Below, one piece after another: positions 24,821 to 33,870 of a stretch of DNA of 64,000 nucleotides. Below the pieces are notes generated by a model that worked only from the letters and a program-made list of their open reading frames with translations, made no database searches and was not told where the DNA came from. Where the stretch lies: assembly GCA_025964685.1 (NCBI GenBank), contig JAOPYG010000009.1, positions 1 to 64,000 of the forward strand, read 5' to 3'. Numbering within the stretch: position 1 is the stretch's first letter; the number at the start of each line of letters is the position of its first letter. The stretch comes from Actinoallomurus sp. (GTDB taxonomy: Bacteria > Actinomycetota > Actinomycetes > Streptosporangiales > Streptosporangiaceae). The translations under genes and the position numbers were made by a program.

Positions 24821-25163
24821 GTGTCGCTCCTTTGCGCTTTGAGGTCGGCGAGGAGCGCGTAGACGGTGGACCGCGACGCCTTCAGCGCGCCGGCCACCAT
24901 CGGGACCGCCCGGCGCACGGCGAAGACCCCGGCGTGGTCGAGCTCGGCCAGGACCGCGAGGCGGCCCTCGCGCCCGAGGCGTTCGACGGGGCGTCCGCGG
25001 GTGCGGACGAAGGAGCCGATGATCTCGTGGACGCGCTCGGTCCAGTCCTGTTCGAAAAGCGCCTCGGGATGCGGCGCCGAGGGTGCGGCGCCGAGGGTGC
25101 GGCGAAGCCCGCCAGCAGCGTGGCCGCCTGTTCCAGCGGCGAAGCCCAGTTCGGATCATCAGT
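24817..25163 (-). pseudogene. YheO-like helix-turn-helix regulator remnant (5'-truncated, 14-bp duplication)
   Basis: The C-terminal part reads WTERVHEIIGSF, then LGREGRLAVLAELDHAGVF, AVRRAVPMVAGALKASRSTVYALLADL. This is the HTH_22 pattern of YheO-like regulators. Its TGA overlaps the GTG of the aminotransferase remnant. Upstream the frame is broken by a perfect 14-bp tandem duplication (25073-25086 and 25087-25100). Removing one copy joins it to NWASPLEQAATLLAGFAAPSAP. Further upstream an in-frame TGA (25164-25166) follows and the PAS-type sensor domain is absent. Such regulators often control neighbouring amino-acid enzymes. Confidence 0.75.
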
Positions 25164-25329
25164 TCAGCATCCCCGCCACGCCCCATCCGGTCTGTGACGA
25201 TCCACTCGGCGAAGCGGCATTCAAGAACGGGACAAGTCAGCCTAGAATCGGGGCGACCGTGACGCTGGTGGAGGCTGCCGTCCCGGTGCGAGGCCCCGTA
25301 ACCGCCCTGAGCTCCTGATGTGAGCCCGC

Positions 25330-25782
25330 ATGACAGGAGTCGCCATGGCCGCGAAGGCATCGGCACGCCCATACCGGATCCTGCTCGTCGAAGACGATCC
25401 CGCCGACGCGATGCTGGTCGAAGAAGCCCTGATCGACGGCGCGGAAGACCGCTCCCTCGTCCAGGTACCCGACGGTGTCGCCGCGCTGGAGCACCTGCGC
25501 GACCCCGACCGGCCCCGCCCCGACCTCATCGTGCTGGACCTCAACATGCCGCGCATGAACGGCGCCGAGATGTTGAAGATCCTGAAAGACGACGAAGAGC
25601 TCCGAGCCATTCCGGTGGTCATCCTCACGACGTCCGCGGCGAACGAGGACATCTCCGCCGCCTACGCGACCCACGCGAGCGCCTACGTCGTCAAGCCCGT
25701 CAACCTGGACGACTTCATCAACGCGGTACAGAACATCGACACCTTCTACCGCGAGCTCGCCGAGCATCTCCCCAACGACTGA
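25330..25782 (+). CDS. Rcp1-like single-domain response regulator
   Basis: The 150-residue CheY-like receiver has the acidic pocket LLVEDDPADAML, phospho-acceptor Asp in LIVLDLNMPRMNG, the switch Thr in VVILTTSAANED and Lys in YVVKPVN. There is no output domain. It has the extra residues between helix 1 and the phospho-acceptor typical of Rcp1 regulators, which pair with phytochrome-type or CHASE3 kinases. The kinase gene at 26341 is the obvious partner. An internal ATG at 25345 is an equally possible start. Confidence 0.88.
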   Translation: MTGVAMAAKASARPYRILLVEDDPADAMLVEEALIDGAEDRSLVQVPDGVAALEHLRDPDRPRPDLIVLDLNMPRMNGAEMLKILKDDEELRAIPVVILTTSAANEDISAAYATHASAYVVKPVNLDDFINAVQNIDTFYRELAEHLPND

Positions 25783-25812
25783 CGCCCGGCCCCCTGGAAC
25801 CGTGGAGGAGCA

Positions 25813-26313
25813 GTGCTGCAACCGGCGATCACCGGCGAGAAGAGGGCGCTCCTCTCGGCCCTGACCAACCAGCGCGATCACGTCCTCGGGATCGTGGACG
25901 GCCTCCCCGACGAGGCGCTGCGCCGGCCGGTCCTCGCCTCCGGCTGGACGTGCCTCGGACTGGTACGGCATCTCGCGCTCGACGTCGAGCGGTTCTGGTT
26001 CCGCGCCGTCGTCGCCGGGGAGAAGGTCGAGCTGGAGTCCGATGACGGCGCCTGGCAGGTCCCCTCCGACATGGCGGCCCAGGCGGTGTTCGACCTGTAC
26101 ACCCGGGAGACGGAGCTCGCGAACGCCGTCATCGCCGGGGCCGATCTGGACGCCGCACCGGCCTGGTGGCCCGAGGAGCTCTTCGGTGACCAGCCCTCCC
26201 GTACGCTGCGGGAGACCGTCCTGCATGTGATCACCGAGACCGCGTGCCACGCCGGTCACCTCGACGCGGTGCGCGAGCTCATCGACGGCAGGACGTGGCT
26301 GGTCCTGACCTGA
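25813..26313 (+). CDS. DinB-family (DUF664-like) four-helix protein
   Basis: A GTG at 25813 after GGAGGAG starts a 166-residue protein: LSALTNQRDHVLGIVDGLPDEALRRPVL, GWTCLGLVRHLALDVERFWF and TACHAGHLDAVRELI. Three His residues (in VRHL, VLHV and HAGH) match the metal-binding pattern of the DinB/mycothiol-transferase superfamily. Many actinomycete members are mycothiol-dependent transferases or isomerases. The specific reaction is unknown. It lies between the receiver and the convergent kinase gene. Confidence 0.8.
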   Translation: MLQPAITGEKRALLSALTNQRDHVLGIVDGLPDEALRRPVLASGWTCLGLVRHLALDVERFWFRAVVAGEKVELESDDGAWQVPSDMAAQAVFDLYTRETELANAVIAGADLDAAPAWWPEELFGDQPSRTLRETVLHVITETACHAGHLDAVRELIDGRTWLVLT

Positions 26314-26315
26314 CC

Positions 26316-26330
26316 CACCGGCTGCCGGTG
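26316..26330. terminator. short hairpin between convergent genes
   Basis: CACCG (26316-26320) and CGGTG (26326-26330) pair around GCTGC, between the stop codons of the DinB-like gene and the sensor kinase gene. It is short and without a U-run. Confidence 0.3.
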
Positions 26331-26340
26331 TCGGCCCGGC

Positions 26341-27999
26341 TCAGTCGCTTTCGGCGCGCTCGGACTCCTGCGCCGGCTCGGCGGCGGGCAGCGTGAAGGT
26401 GATCCGCGTGCCGGGCGTGTGCGACGCGTCGATGGCGATGGTGCCGCGGTGGTACTCCACGATCTTCTTGCACATCGCCAGGCCGATTCCCGTACCCGGA
26501 TATGCCTCGCGGGTGTGCAGCCGCTGGAAGATGACGAAGACCCGTTCGGTGTACTCCGGACCGATGCCGATGCCGTTGTCGGTCACCGCGAGATGCCAGG
26601 TGTCGTCGTCCCGGACCGCGGACACGTGGATCTCGGGCTCCCGGTCGGGCGAGCGGAACTTCACGGCGTTCGACAGCAGGTTCTGCAGCAGGAGGCCGAG
26701 CTGGCTGGGATCCCCGGTGATGGTGGGCAGCGGGTCATGGGAGAGGTGAACGCCGGACTCCTCGATGGCGATGCTCAGCGTGTCGGCCGTGGTGGCGTAG
26801 ATCTTCTCAAGGTCGACGTCCACGCGGGACTCGTGAAGGCGACCGACGCGGGAGAACTGCAGGAGGTCGTTGATGAGGGTCTGCATGCGGTTCGCACCCT
26901 CGATGGCGAAGTCGATGTACTGGTTGGCTCGCTCGTCCAGCTCTGAGCTGTAGCGGCGGCGGAGCATCTGGCTGAAGCTCGCGACCTTCCGCAGCGGCTC
27001 CTGCAGGTCGTGGGAGGCGACGTAGGCGAACTGCTCCAGCTCGGCGTTGGAGCGTTGCAGGTCGGCGGCCTGGGCCGCCAGCCGCTCACGCGCCTCGCCG
27101 GAGAAGACGAGCTCTTCGGTGAGACGCCGCCGCATCGCCTCGACGGCGACCGCCACCTGCCGCAGGTCGGCGGGGCCGTGGCCGGCGATCGGATGGTCGA
27201 AGTCACCGGCGGCGACCTGCCCGGTGTCGGTGGCGAGCCGCTCGAGTGGCGTGGTGACCCCCCGACGCAACCCGACGAACACCAGCCCGGCGATGACGAG
27301 GATCACCGCCGCGATGCCGAGGAAGATGACGTCGCGTTCGACGCGGACCGCGTCGAGGTCGGCGCGTCCGGCGTCGCGGGCCTCTTCCAGATGCCGCTGC
27401 TGCGTGGCCATGGCGGCGCGCAGAGAGTCGAAGTCGGCCTTGCCCTCGGCCGCCTGCCGGGCGGCGAGCCCCGTCACCGCGTCGCCCTTGCGGGCCGCGA
27501 TGGGGGTGGCGACGTGGTCCTGCCAGATCTGCGCGCGCTGCAGCACCGTGGCCAGGTCCGTGCGCTCTCGCGCCCCTTTCGTCACGGACCCGAGCGTGCG
27601 CAGTGCGGCCTGTTCCTGTGCCTTGCCCTCGGCGTAGGGGCTGAGGAAGTCGGCGCGGCCCGTCAGTCCGTAGCCGCGGATGCCCGTCTCCTGGTCCAGC
27701 ATGGCGGCCTCGAACCGGATCGAGGCGACCAGCACCGAGGACTCACGGTCGACCACCTGGTCGGTCACCGTACCGGCGTGTTTCAGCACCCAGACTCCGA
27801 GAAGACCGAGGACGGCCAGCACCGCCAGCGCCACGCCGACGCCGATCTGCAGCCAGCGCCGCGTCGTCCAGCGGGACCATGCTCCTGATCCGGGGAGCTG
27901 TGCGCTTGCCTGCGGGACGCGATCCTGGCCGCCGTCCTCGGCCGGCGTCCGCTCGCTCCGGGCGATCTCGGCGAGGGATGAGGACGGTTCCGGGGCCAT
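26341..27999 (-). CDS. CHASE3-domain sensor histidine kinase
   Basis: The 552-residue protein has a first transmembrane helix (about 52-75), an extracellular CHASE3 domain (DQETGIRGYGLTG), a second helix (about 225-245), a HAMP domain and a coiled linker. The HisKA domain has the phospho-His in YVASHDLQEPLRKVASFSQ, and the ATPase has the N box LLQNLLSNAVKF, G1 DNGIGIG and G2 GTGIGLAMCKKI. It probably phosphorylates the Rcp1-like receiver encoded at 25330. I chose the ATG at 27999, with GGAG upstream, over an ATG at 28059. Confidence 0.9.
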   Translation of the reverse strand: MAPEPSSSLAEIARSERTPAEDGGQDRVPQASAQLPGSGAWSRWTTRRWLQIGVGVALAVLAVLGLLGVWVLKHAGTVTDQVVDRESSVLVASIRFEAAMLDQETGIRGYGLTGRADFLSPYAEGKAQEQAALRTLGSVTKGARERTDLATVLQRAQIWQDHVATPIAARKGDAVTGLAARQAAEGKADFDSLRAAMATQQRHLEEARDAGRADLDAVRVERDVIFLGIAAVILVIAGLVFVGLRRGVTTPLERLATDTGQVAAGDFDHPIAGHGPADLRQVAVAVEAMRRRLTEELVFSGEARERLAAQAADLQRSNAELEQFAYVASHDLQEPLRKVASFSQMLRRRYSSELDERANQYIDFAIEGANRMQTLINDLLQFSRVGRLHESRVDVDLEKIYATTADTLSIAIEESGVHLSHDPLPTITGDPSQLGLLLQNLLSNAVKFRSPDREPEIHVSAVRDDDTWHLAVTDNGIGIGPEYTERVFVIFQRLHTREAYPGTGIGLAMCKKIVEYHRGTIAIDASHTPGTRITFTLPAAEPAQESERAESD

Positions 28000-28170
28000 G
28001 ACCACTCCGCTGTACGCTCTGGAGGTTTCCGACGAGCCGAGACGCGGCACGGCAGCCACACGATATCTCCAGGCGGACCGGCCGCTCCTGTCGCGGTGCG
28101 GCCCGCGTCACCTGGCCCTCGTCAGCTCGGCAGGCCGTCGGTCAGGGCGCCGCGGCCGGTGGCCGTTCGC

Positions 28171-28545
28171 TCAGCGGGGCATCGAGACGATCGCGTTTCC
28201 GCTGCTGACCGCTTGGACGGCACTGCCGATGCTGTCGAACAGCGGAAGCACGCGTACCAGCTGGGTGATCTCGAAGACCTTCCGCGTCTGAGGCGAGGGC
28301 GCGGCCACCGCCAGCGAGCCGTCGTACGGGCGGAGCCGGTGCACCACGCCGACGAAGACTCCCAGGCCGATGGAGTCGACGAAGTCCACCCCGCTCAGCT
28401 CCAGCACCAACCGGTAACGGCCCTCGTCGATGAGACGGATCAGCAGGTCGCGTACCTGCGGAGCGGTCGCCACATCCAGTGATCCGGCGAGCACCACGCA
28501 GACGATGTCGTCCTCCGTGACGGTGTACTCGACGTTGAACTCCAT
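28171..28545 (-). CDS. STAS-domain anti-sigma factor antagonist
   Basis: The 124-residue protein is a SpoIIAA/RsbV-type STAS domain. VLAGSLDVATAPQVRDLL is the first half and FVDSIGLGVFVG contains the phosphorylatable Ser (in VDSIGL) used for partner switching. The ATG at 28545 has GGAGGA upstream. No RsbW-like anti-sigma kinase or sigma factor is adjacent, so its partner lies elsewhere. It is next to the CHASE3 kinase gene, which may feed the same stress response. Confidence 0.9.
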   Translation of the reverse strand: MEFNVEYTVTEDDIVCVVLAGSLDVATAPQVRDLLIRLIDEGRYRLVLELSGVDFVDSIGLGVFVGVVHRLRPYDGSLAVAAPSPQTRKVFEITQLVRVLPLFDSIGSAVQAVSSGNAIVSMPR

Positions 28546-28847
28546 GCCATCCTCCAACGACTCCCGGCCTGTCACCCCGGCACAGACCTCACCGGCGTAC
28601 CGCCGCGTAATACCCCAGGCCCGCCATCGCAGGGATCTTCCCCATTGAACGGTGTCAAATCGTCAGGGCCAATGTTGTTCGCCGGAAAAAGGACGGGACG
28701 GTCTGACCTGAGGAGGTAGGCGCCGGTTCCGGACGCGAACGGGCCGACCGCCCCGCCTGGGGACAGGCTCTACCCGAGGACGCGGCCGCTACGCATATGG
28801 ACACGGCCCGTCGCTCTCCGCGACGGGCCCTGTCCTGTTGTACTACC
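28546..28847. other. intergenic region without a gene
   Basis: About 300 bases upstream of the STAS gene and downstream of the small hydrophobic gene. Apart from the hairpin at 28805-28829 I see no open frame with a start signal. An AT-richer stretch near 28650-28690 could hold the STAS promoter. Confidence 0.5.
28805..28829 (-). terminator. strong hairpin after the small hydrophobic protein gene
   Basis: GGCCCGTCGC (28805-28814) and GCGACGGGCC (28820-28829) pair perfectly around a 5-base loop, 18 bases beyond the stop codon at 28848. Confidence 0.65.
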
Positions 28848-29018
28848 TCACCAGCGATACCAGCGGCCGCGCGCACCTGAGGCTCCGGCCCCACGGAACA
28901 GGAAACCGAGGAGCCAGACCACGAGCACGATGATCGCGATCCACCAGAGCGCCTTCAAGGCAAAGCCCGCACCGAACAGGATGAGCGCGAGCAGCAGTAC
29001 CAGCAACAAAGGAACCAT
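28848..29018 (-). CDS. small hydrophobic membrane protein (56 residues)
   Basis: An ATG at 29018 with GGGAGG upstream starts a 56-residue protein. It is almost entirely hydrophobic (LLLVLLLALILFGAGFAL, then WWIAIIVLVVWLLGFLF) with a short Gly/Ala/Arg tail ending in RWYRW. Such tiny two-hairpin or single-pass hydrophobic proteins are common in actinomycetes and are often stress-linked, but their function is unknown. A perfect hairpin follows the stop. It is a separate transcription unit. Confidence 0.75.
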   Translation of the reverse strand: MVPLLLVLLLALILFGAGFALKALWWIAIIVLVVWLLGFLFRGAGASGARGRWYRW

Positions 29019-29205
29019 TGTCATACCTCCCGGGCCCGCCTATACCCGCCATTTGTAGATCAATACCGCTATCCCCCAGGAATGCCGCATAGCGGACTTG
29101 TCGCACCTCGGCCCTCACCGGCGGCTCATCCGCCGCGAGGGAGGCGAGGATGGCTGTCCCGGTCTACGATCCAGGTGACCGCCGTCACATCCGCAGGAGG
29201 GGCAG

Positions 29206-29610
29206 ATGGTGGCTCGTGTCCTGTACGCGCTCGGCGGGCTCGCCTTCCTGGCGATGGCGGTGGCCACGGCCACCGGGCCGAGCCGCGACCGACGAAACCG
29301 CGCACGAGCCGTTCCCACCGTCGGCCGTGTCGTCGACATCGAGGTCGAGCATTACGACGAAGGAGGTCACTCCTATCGCCCCGTCGTCGAGTTCACCGCC
29401 GGACCCGACCGCCGGCCGGTCACGGCCGGCACCTGGGTGCCGGAGCGCGTCGGCGAGCACATGACCAGCGGCGAAAAGGTCGCGATCCGCTACGACCCGA
29501 AGACCCCGACCCGTATCTGGATCGAGGGTGGTGACGAGCCGGAAAGCATCCTCGGCGTCCTGTTCCCCCTGGTCTTCGCCGTGGCGCTGTTCTGCCAGGC
29601 CGTGCGCTGA
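29206..29610 (+). CDS. DUF3592-like membrane protein
   Basis: The 134-residue protein has an N-terminal transmembrane helix (about 3-22), a beta-rich domain (TVGRVVDIEVEHYDEGGHSYRPVVEF, VAIRYDPKTPTRIWI) and a C-terminal helix (about 115-132). This is the DUF3592 pattern of small envelope proteins of unknown role. It precedes the two-component kinase gene on the same strand by about 140 bases. Confidence 0.75.
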   Translation: MVARVLYALGGLAFLAMAVATATGPSRDRRNRARAVPTVGRVVDIEVEHYDEGGHSYRPVVEFTAGPDRRPVTAGTWVPERVGEHMTSGEKVAIRYDPKTPTRIWIEGGDEPESILGVLFPLVFAVALFCQAVR

Positions 29611-29749
29611 AGAGGGCACCGTCGAGGACCGCGAGCACGACGGTCCGCATCGCGTGCGGGGGCGGTCCTCCCTCGTGAGAGGGAGGACGGCGGCCGGTAC
29701 GGCGCCGATACTGGTGGTCGCCATTCCCCCAGCGCAGGAGCGGATTCAG

Positions 29750-30886
29750 GTGTCGAGCCTTCCGGCGTACGGGCGGCTGCTCGCGGACCGGGCCCGTCGT
29801 CTGCCGCCGTTCGCCGTGGACGTGGTCATCGCGACCGTCTGCTGGGTCAACGTGGTCATCCAGGCGCTCATCGACGGCCATCTCACCTGGCAGGTCGGCC
29901 TCCTGGCCACGGCCAACGCGCTGCCGTTGCTCTGGCGGCGCCGCTACCCGGTCTCGGTCACCGCGATCTCCGGCCTGAGCACCACGTGGCTGGCCATCGT
30001 GGGGTCGGCCGGTGATCTTCCTGCCGCGCAGCTCGTCGCCACGTACACCTTCGCCGCGCTCTGCCCGCCGGCGGGGCGGCTGATCGGGGTGGCGGGGACC
30101 ATCGTCGGCATCACGCTGTCGATCATGATCCCGAAGGACGACGTCCTGAATCTGGGGGTCGTGGGCATCGCGTTCGCCGTGGCGTACGCGCTCGGCACCG
30201 CGGCCCGTGCCCGCCGGGATCGGATCGCGATGCTGGAGGAGCGGACGCGGCGGCTCGCCGGGGAGCAGGACGCCGCCGCCACCCGGGAGCGGGAGCGGAT
30301 CGCGCGGGAGATGCACGACATCCTCGCCCACTCGATGAGCATGGTCGTCATCCAGGCCGAGGCCGGACCGGTCGCCGTGCGCACCGATCCGGACAAGGCC
30401 GAGGAGGTGTTCGACACCATCTCGGCGACGGCGCGGGAGGCCCTGCAGCAGCTCCGCCGGGCGCTCGGCGTGCTGCGGTCGGAGGAGGCCGCGCGCCGGC
30501 CGCAGCCGGGCCTGGACGCGCTGGCGGAGCTGGTCGCCGGCGTCCGTCGGACCGGCCTTGCCGTCACGCTCGAGGAGGACGGCGAGGCGCGTGCGGTGCC
30601 GCCGGACGTCGCCGCCGCGGCGTACCGGATCGTGCAGGAGTCGCTGACCAACGCCGTCAAGCACGCCGCGGCGAGCAGCGTACGGGTCCGGCTGGGATGG
30701 CGGAACGGCGCGTTGCGGCTCGAGGTGTGTGATGACGGGCGGGGACCGGCCGGTACGGTCGGGCCGGGCGGGCACGGCCTGATCGGCATGCGGGAGCGGG
30801 TCACGGCGGCCGGCGGCGAGCTGAGCGTCGGCCCCGGGCCCGATGGAATCGGCTATCGCGTCGCGGCGAGTCTGCCCCTAGAGTGA
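29750..30886 (+). CDS. DesK/NarX-type sensor histidine kinase
   Basis: A GTG at 29750 with GGAG ten bases upstream starts a 378-residue kinase. It has four to five N-terminal transmembrane helices (about 18-150), a coiled stretch (RIAMLEERTRRLAGEQDAAA) and the HisKA_3 domain with phospho-His in REMHDILAHSMSMVV. The ATPase has the N box VQESLTNAVKHA, and DDGRG and GHGLIGMRERV. There is no extracellular sensor, so it probably senses membrane state. It overlaps the regulator gene by four bases. Confidence 0.9.
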   Translation: MSSLPAYGRLLADRARRLPPFAVDVVIATVCWVNVVIQALIDGHLTWQVGLLATANALPLLWRRRYPVSVTAISGLSTTWLAIVGSAGDLPAAQLVATYTFAALCPPAGRLIGVAGTIVGITLSIMIPKDDVLNLGVVGIAFAVAYALGTAARARRDRIAMLEERTRRLAGEQDAAATRERERIAREMHDILAHSMSMVVIQAEAGPVAVRTDPDKAEEVFDTISATAREALQQLRRALGVLRSEEAARRPQPGLDALAELVAGVRRTGLAVTLEEDGEARAVPPDVAAAAYRIVQESLTNAVKHAAASSVRVRLGWRNGALRLEVCDDGRGPAGTVGPGGHGLIGMRERVTAAGGELSVGPGPDGIGYRVAASLPLE

Positions 30887-31590
30887 GCCGCGTGGCCGCC
30901 AAGCAGACGGTGCGTGTGCTGATCGCCGACGACCACGTACTCGTGCGCGACGGCTTCGCGATGATCCTGTCGACCCAGCCCGACCTCCAGGTGGTGGGCG
31001 AGGCCGCGGACGGCGACGAGGCGATACGCGCGGCACGCGAATTACGTCCCGACGTGGTGCTGATGGACATCCGCATGCCGAACGTCGACGGGATCGAGGC
31101 GACCGCCGCCATCTGCCGTGACACCCGCGCGAAGGTGCTCGTGCTCACCACCTTCGATCTCGACGAGTACGTCTATGACGCGCTGCGCGCCGGCGCCAGC
31201 GGCTTTCTGCTCAAGGACATGCGGAGGAGCGAGCTGGTCGACGCGATACGCGTCGTCGCGGCCGGAGAGGCGCTGCTCGCTCCGACGGTGACCCGGCGGC
31301 TGATCGCCGATGTGGTCGGACGGGCCCGTCCCGCGCCCGCCGCCTCTCAGCCGGGGTCCCGGCTCACGCTGCTCACCGCCCGCGAGACGGAGGCGCTGCG
31401 GCAGATCGCCCGCGGGCTGTCCAACGCGGAGATCGCCCGTGAGCTGTACGTCACCGAGCACACGGTCAAGACCCACGTCAGCAGCCTGCTCAGCAAGCTG
31501 GGTCTGCGTGACCGGGTGCAGGCGGTGGTGCTGGCGTACGAGTCGGGCCTGGTACAGCCGGGCGAGAATCCCCCGCCGGCTCACTCCTGA
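30883..31590 (+). CDS. NarL/FixJ-family response regulator
   Basis: The 235-residue regulator starts at GTG 30883 in a GTGA overlap with the kinase stop. The receiver has ADDHVLVRDGFAMIL, phospho-acceptor Asp in VVLMDIRMPNVDG, and Lys in FLLKDMRRSEL. The LuxR-type HTH has LTARETEALRQIARGLSNAEIA and VTEHTVKTHVSSLLSKLGL. The MMPL exporter gene 109 bases downstream is the natural target, as in many actinomycete kinase-regulator-exporter sets. Confidence 0.92.
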   Translation: MSRVAAKQTVRVLIADDHVLVRDGFAMILSTQPDLQVVGEAADGDEAIRAARELRPDVVLMDIRMPNVDGIEATAAICRDTRAKVLVLTTFDLDEYVYDALRAGASGFLLKDMRRSELVDAIRVVAAGEALLAPTVTRRLIADVVGRARPAPAASQPGSRLTLLTARETEALRQIARGLSNAEIARELYVTEHTVKTHVSSLLSKLGLRDRVQAVVLAYESGLVQPGENPPPAHS

Positions 31591-31699
31591 GACCGAGCCC
31601 GCTCGCTCCGGAGAGCGGGGCGCGACTCCACTCCTCACGGCGATCCGCCGCGGCCACCACAGGACGAACATCAGGGCAGCTCACCTACTGGAGGCTGTC

Positions 31700-33820
31700 A
31701 TGAACCCAACCCCGACCCACCTGCCGGCGATCCCCCGCTTCGCCGTCCGGCGCCCCTTCGTCGTCATCGCGGCCTGGCTCGTCCTCGTGGGCGTCGGGTT
31801 CGGCATCGGCACCGGGGTGTTCGGGCGGCTCGTCTCCGACATCGGCACCGTTCCCGGCAGCGAGTCCGCGCGTGCCGCGAGCCGGCTGGAGAAGGCCGCG
31901 CCACGGCCCGAGACACTCACCGCCGTCGTCTCCGGCCGGCCGGCCGACGATCCCGCCCTACGGCGGAGCGTCGCCTCGGCCCTCGGCCGGGCACGGGCGG
32001 TGCCCGGCGTGAGCGGCGTGTCCGAACCGCTTCCGTCGGCCGCTCATGACGCGCTGCTGGTCGAGGTCACGCTGGCACCCGGGGACGGGCAGGAGGACGC
32101 GGCGCATGCCGCGGCCGCACGCCTGCACGAAATCGAGGGCGCGAAGGTGTCCGTCGGCGGCGGTCCGCTGTCGGACGCCGAGTTCGACGAGCAGGCGCAG
32201 AAGGACGTGGCGCGGGCCGAGATGCTGAGCATGCCCGTCGTGCTGGTCCTGCTGCTGGTGATCTTCGGCGGGCTGCTGGCGGCCGGGCTGCCCCTGCTGA
32301 TCGCGGTGGTGGGGATCGGCGGGACCTTCGGCGTGCTGTTCGCCTTCAGCACGGTCACCGACGTCTCGGTCTACGCGATCCAGGTCACCACGATGCTGGC
32401 CGTCGGCCTGGCGGTCGACTACGCGCTGCTCATGGTCAACCGGTTCCGCGAGGAGCGGCGCGCCGCGGCCGACGTGCACGAGGCGGTCGCCCGTACGACG
32501 GTCACCGCCGGGCGTACCGTCATGTTCTCCGGGATGACGGTGGCGGTCGCACTCGCCGGGCTGACGGTCTTCCCGGACCCCTTCCTGCGCTCGATGGGAC
32601 TGGCCGGCGCCGCGGTCGTGCTCGTGGACATGGCCGCCGCACTCACCCTGCTTCCGGCGCTCCTCTCCCGGTTCGGCCACCGGATCTCCCCCGCCAAGCC
32701 CGGCCGCGCGGGCGGCGGCCGGTTCGCCCAGGTGGCGCATGCCGTGCAGCGCAGGCCCGTACTGACCCTCGTCATCACCGTCGGAGTCATGCTGACGCTC
32801 GCCGCGCCCGTCCTCGGACTGCGCATCTCGCAGGGCGACCCGCGGCTGCTGCCGACCTCCACCTCCTCGCGTCAGATGTGGGACGCGCTCGGCACCCACT
32901 TCCCCGACCGGACGCAGTGGGCGAGCGACATTCAGGTGATCGCCAGTGCCCCCGCCGGCGATCCCGGCCTCGCCCGGCTGCGCCAGGACGTCGCGGCCGT
33001 GCCCGGGGTGGGCGGTGTGACCGTGGAATCCGCCGGCCCCCGGCTGACCGTGCTGCATGCGACGCCGCCGCGCGGATCGGCGGAGGACGCGACGGCCCGC
33101 GACGCCGTCACGCGGATCCGCGACCTGCCGGCTCCGTTCCCCGTCGAGGTGTCCGGGGACACCGCCGAGATGGTCGACTACCGGGCGATGCTGGCCTCAC
33201 GGCTGCCGTGGGCGATCGCCGTCGTGGTGATCGGGACGCTGCTGCTGCTCTTCGCGTTCACCGGTTCGGTGGTGCTGCCGGTCAAGGCGATGCTGACCAG
33301 CCTGCTCAGCATCGGTGCGGCCCTCGGGGTCGTGGTCTGGGTGTTCCAGGACGGGCACCTGGCCGGGCTGCTCGGCACCGAGGGGATGGGGTACGTGCAC
33401 CTCACCGTCCCGGTGCTGGTCGGCGCGATCGCGTTCGGGCTGTCGGTGGACTATGAGGTGTTCCTGCTGTCGCGGATCCGTGAGCGCTGGCTGGCCGGCG
33501 CCGGTCCGCGCGACTCCGTCGCCGAGGGCCTGCAGCGCACGGGCCGCATCGTCACCGCGGCCGCGCTGCTGATCGCGGTGGTCTTCGCCGGGTTCATCTC
33601 CGGCGGCTTCGTCCCGATCAAGTCGATCGGGCTGGGGCTGGTCCTGGCCGTCGCCCTCGACGCGACGATCGTCCGGATGCTGACCGTACCGGCGACCATG
33701 ACCCTGCTCGGCCGGCGCAACTGGTGGCTGCCACGCCCGCTGCGACGGGTCCACGACCGCCTGGCCCTGTCAGAAGCGGAACCAACGGCCGCCGTGTCAG
33801 AGCAGGAGGCCGTCGTGTGA
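31700..33820 (+). CDS. MMPL-family RND transporter
   Basis: The 706-residue membrane protein has two repeats, each with one helix, an extracellular domain and a five-helix bundle (about 12 helices). The proton-relay regions TMLAVGLAVDYALLMVNRFREE and IAFGLSVDYEVFLLSRIRERW are both present. MMPL proteins export lipids, siderophores or drugs with the proton gradient. The substrate is not known. The ATG at 31700 has GGAGG upstream; earlier in-frame starts lie inside the regulator gene and are rejected. Confidence 0.92.
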   Translation: MNPTPTHLPAIPRFAVRRPFVVIAAWLVLVGVGFGIGTGVFGRLVSDIGTVPGSESARAASRLEKAAPRPETLTAVVSGRPADDPALRRSVASALGRARAVPGVSGVSEPLPSAAHDALLVEVTLAPGDGQEDAAHAAAARLHEIEGAKVSVGGGPLSDAEFDEQAQKDVARAEMLSMPVVLVLLLVIFGGLLAAGLPLLIAVVGIGGTFGVLFAFSTVTDVSVYAIQVTTMLAVGLAVDYALLMVNRFREERRAAADVHEAVARTTVTAGRTVMFSGMTVAVALAGLTVFPDPFLRSMGLAGAAVVLVDMAAALTLLPALLSRFGHRISPAKPGRAGGGRFAQVAHAVQRRPVLTLVITVGVMLTLAAPVLGLRISQGDPRLLPTSTSSRQMWDALGTHFPDRTQWASDIQVIASAPAGDPGLARLRQDVAAVPGVGGVTVESAGPRLTVLHATPPRGSAEDATARDAVTRIRDLPAPFPVEVSGDTAEMVDYRAMLASRLPWAIAVVVIGTLLLLFAFTGSVVLPVKAMLTSLLSIGAALGVVVWVFQDGHLAGLLGTEGMGYVHLTVPVLVGAIAFGLSVDYEVFLLSRIRERWLAGAGPRDSVAEGLQRTGRIVTAAALLIAVVFAGFISGGFVPIKSIGLGLVLAVALDATIVRMLTVPATMTLLGRRNWWLPRPLRRVHDRLALSEAEPTAAVSEQEAVV

Positions 33821-33841
33821 CATACGGCCCGGGGGCGGAAG

Positions 33842-33867
33842 GGGGGCGGATCCGAGGATCCGCCCCC
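33842..33867. terminator. bidirectional hairpin
   Basis: An 11-bp perfect stem (33842-33852 with 33857-33867, GGGGGCGGATC and its complement) around CGAG sits between the convergent MMPL and amidotransferase genes. Confidence 0.7.
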
Positions 33868-33870
33868 GTC

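Noticed and set aside
25813-26313. Assignment of the DinB-fold gene as the missing maleylpyruvate isomerase
   Set aside because: It is about 9 kb from the gentisate operon and its pattern is closer to DUF664-like proteins; superfamily membership alone is not enough.
26341-28059. Longer start at 28059 for the CHASE3 kinase
   Set aside because: The ATG at 27999 has a better ribosome-binding site and the extra 20 residues add no feature.
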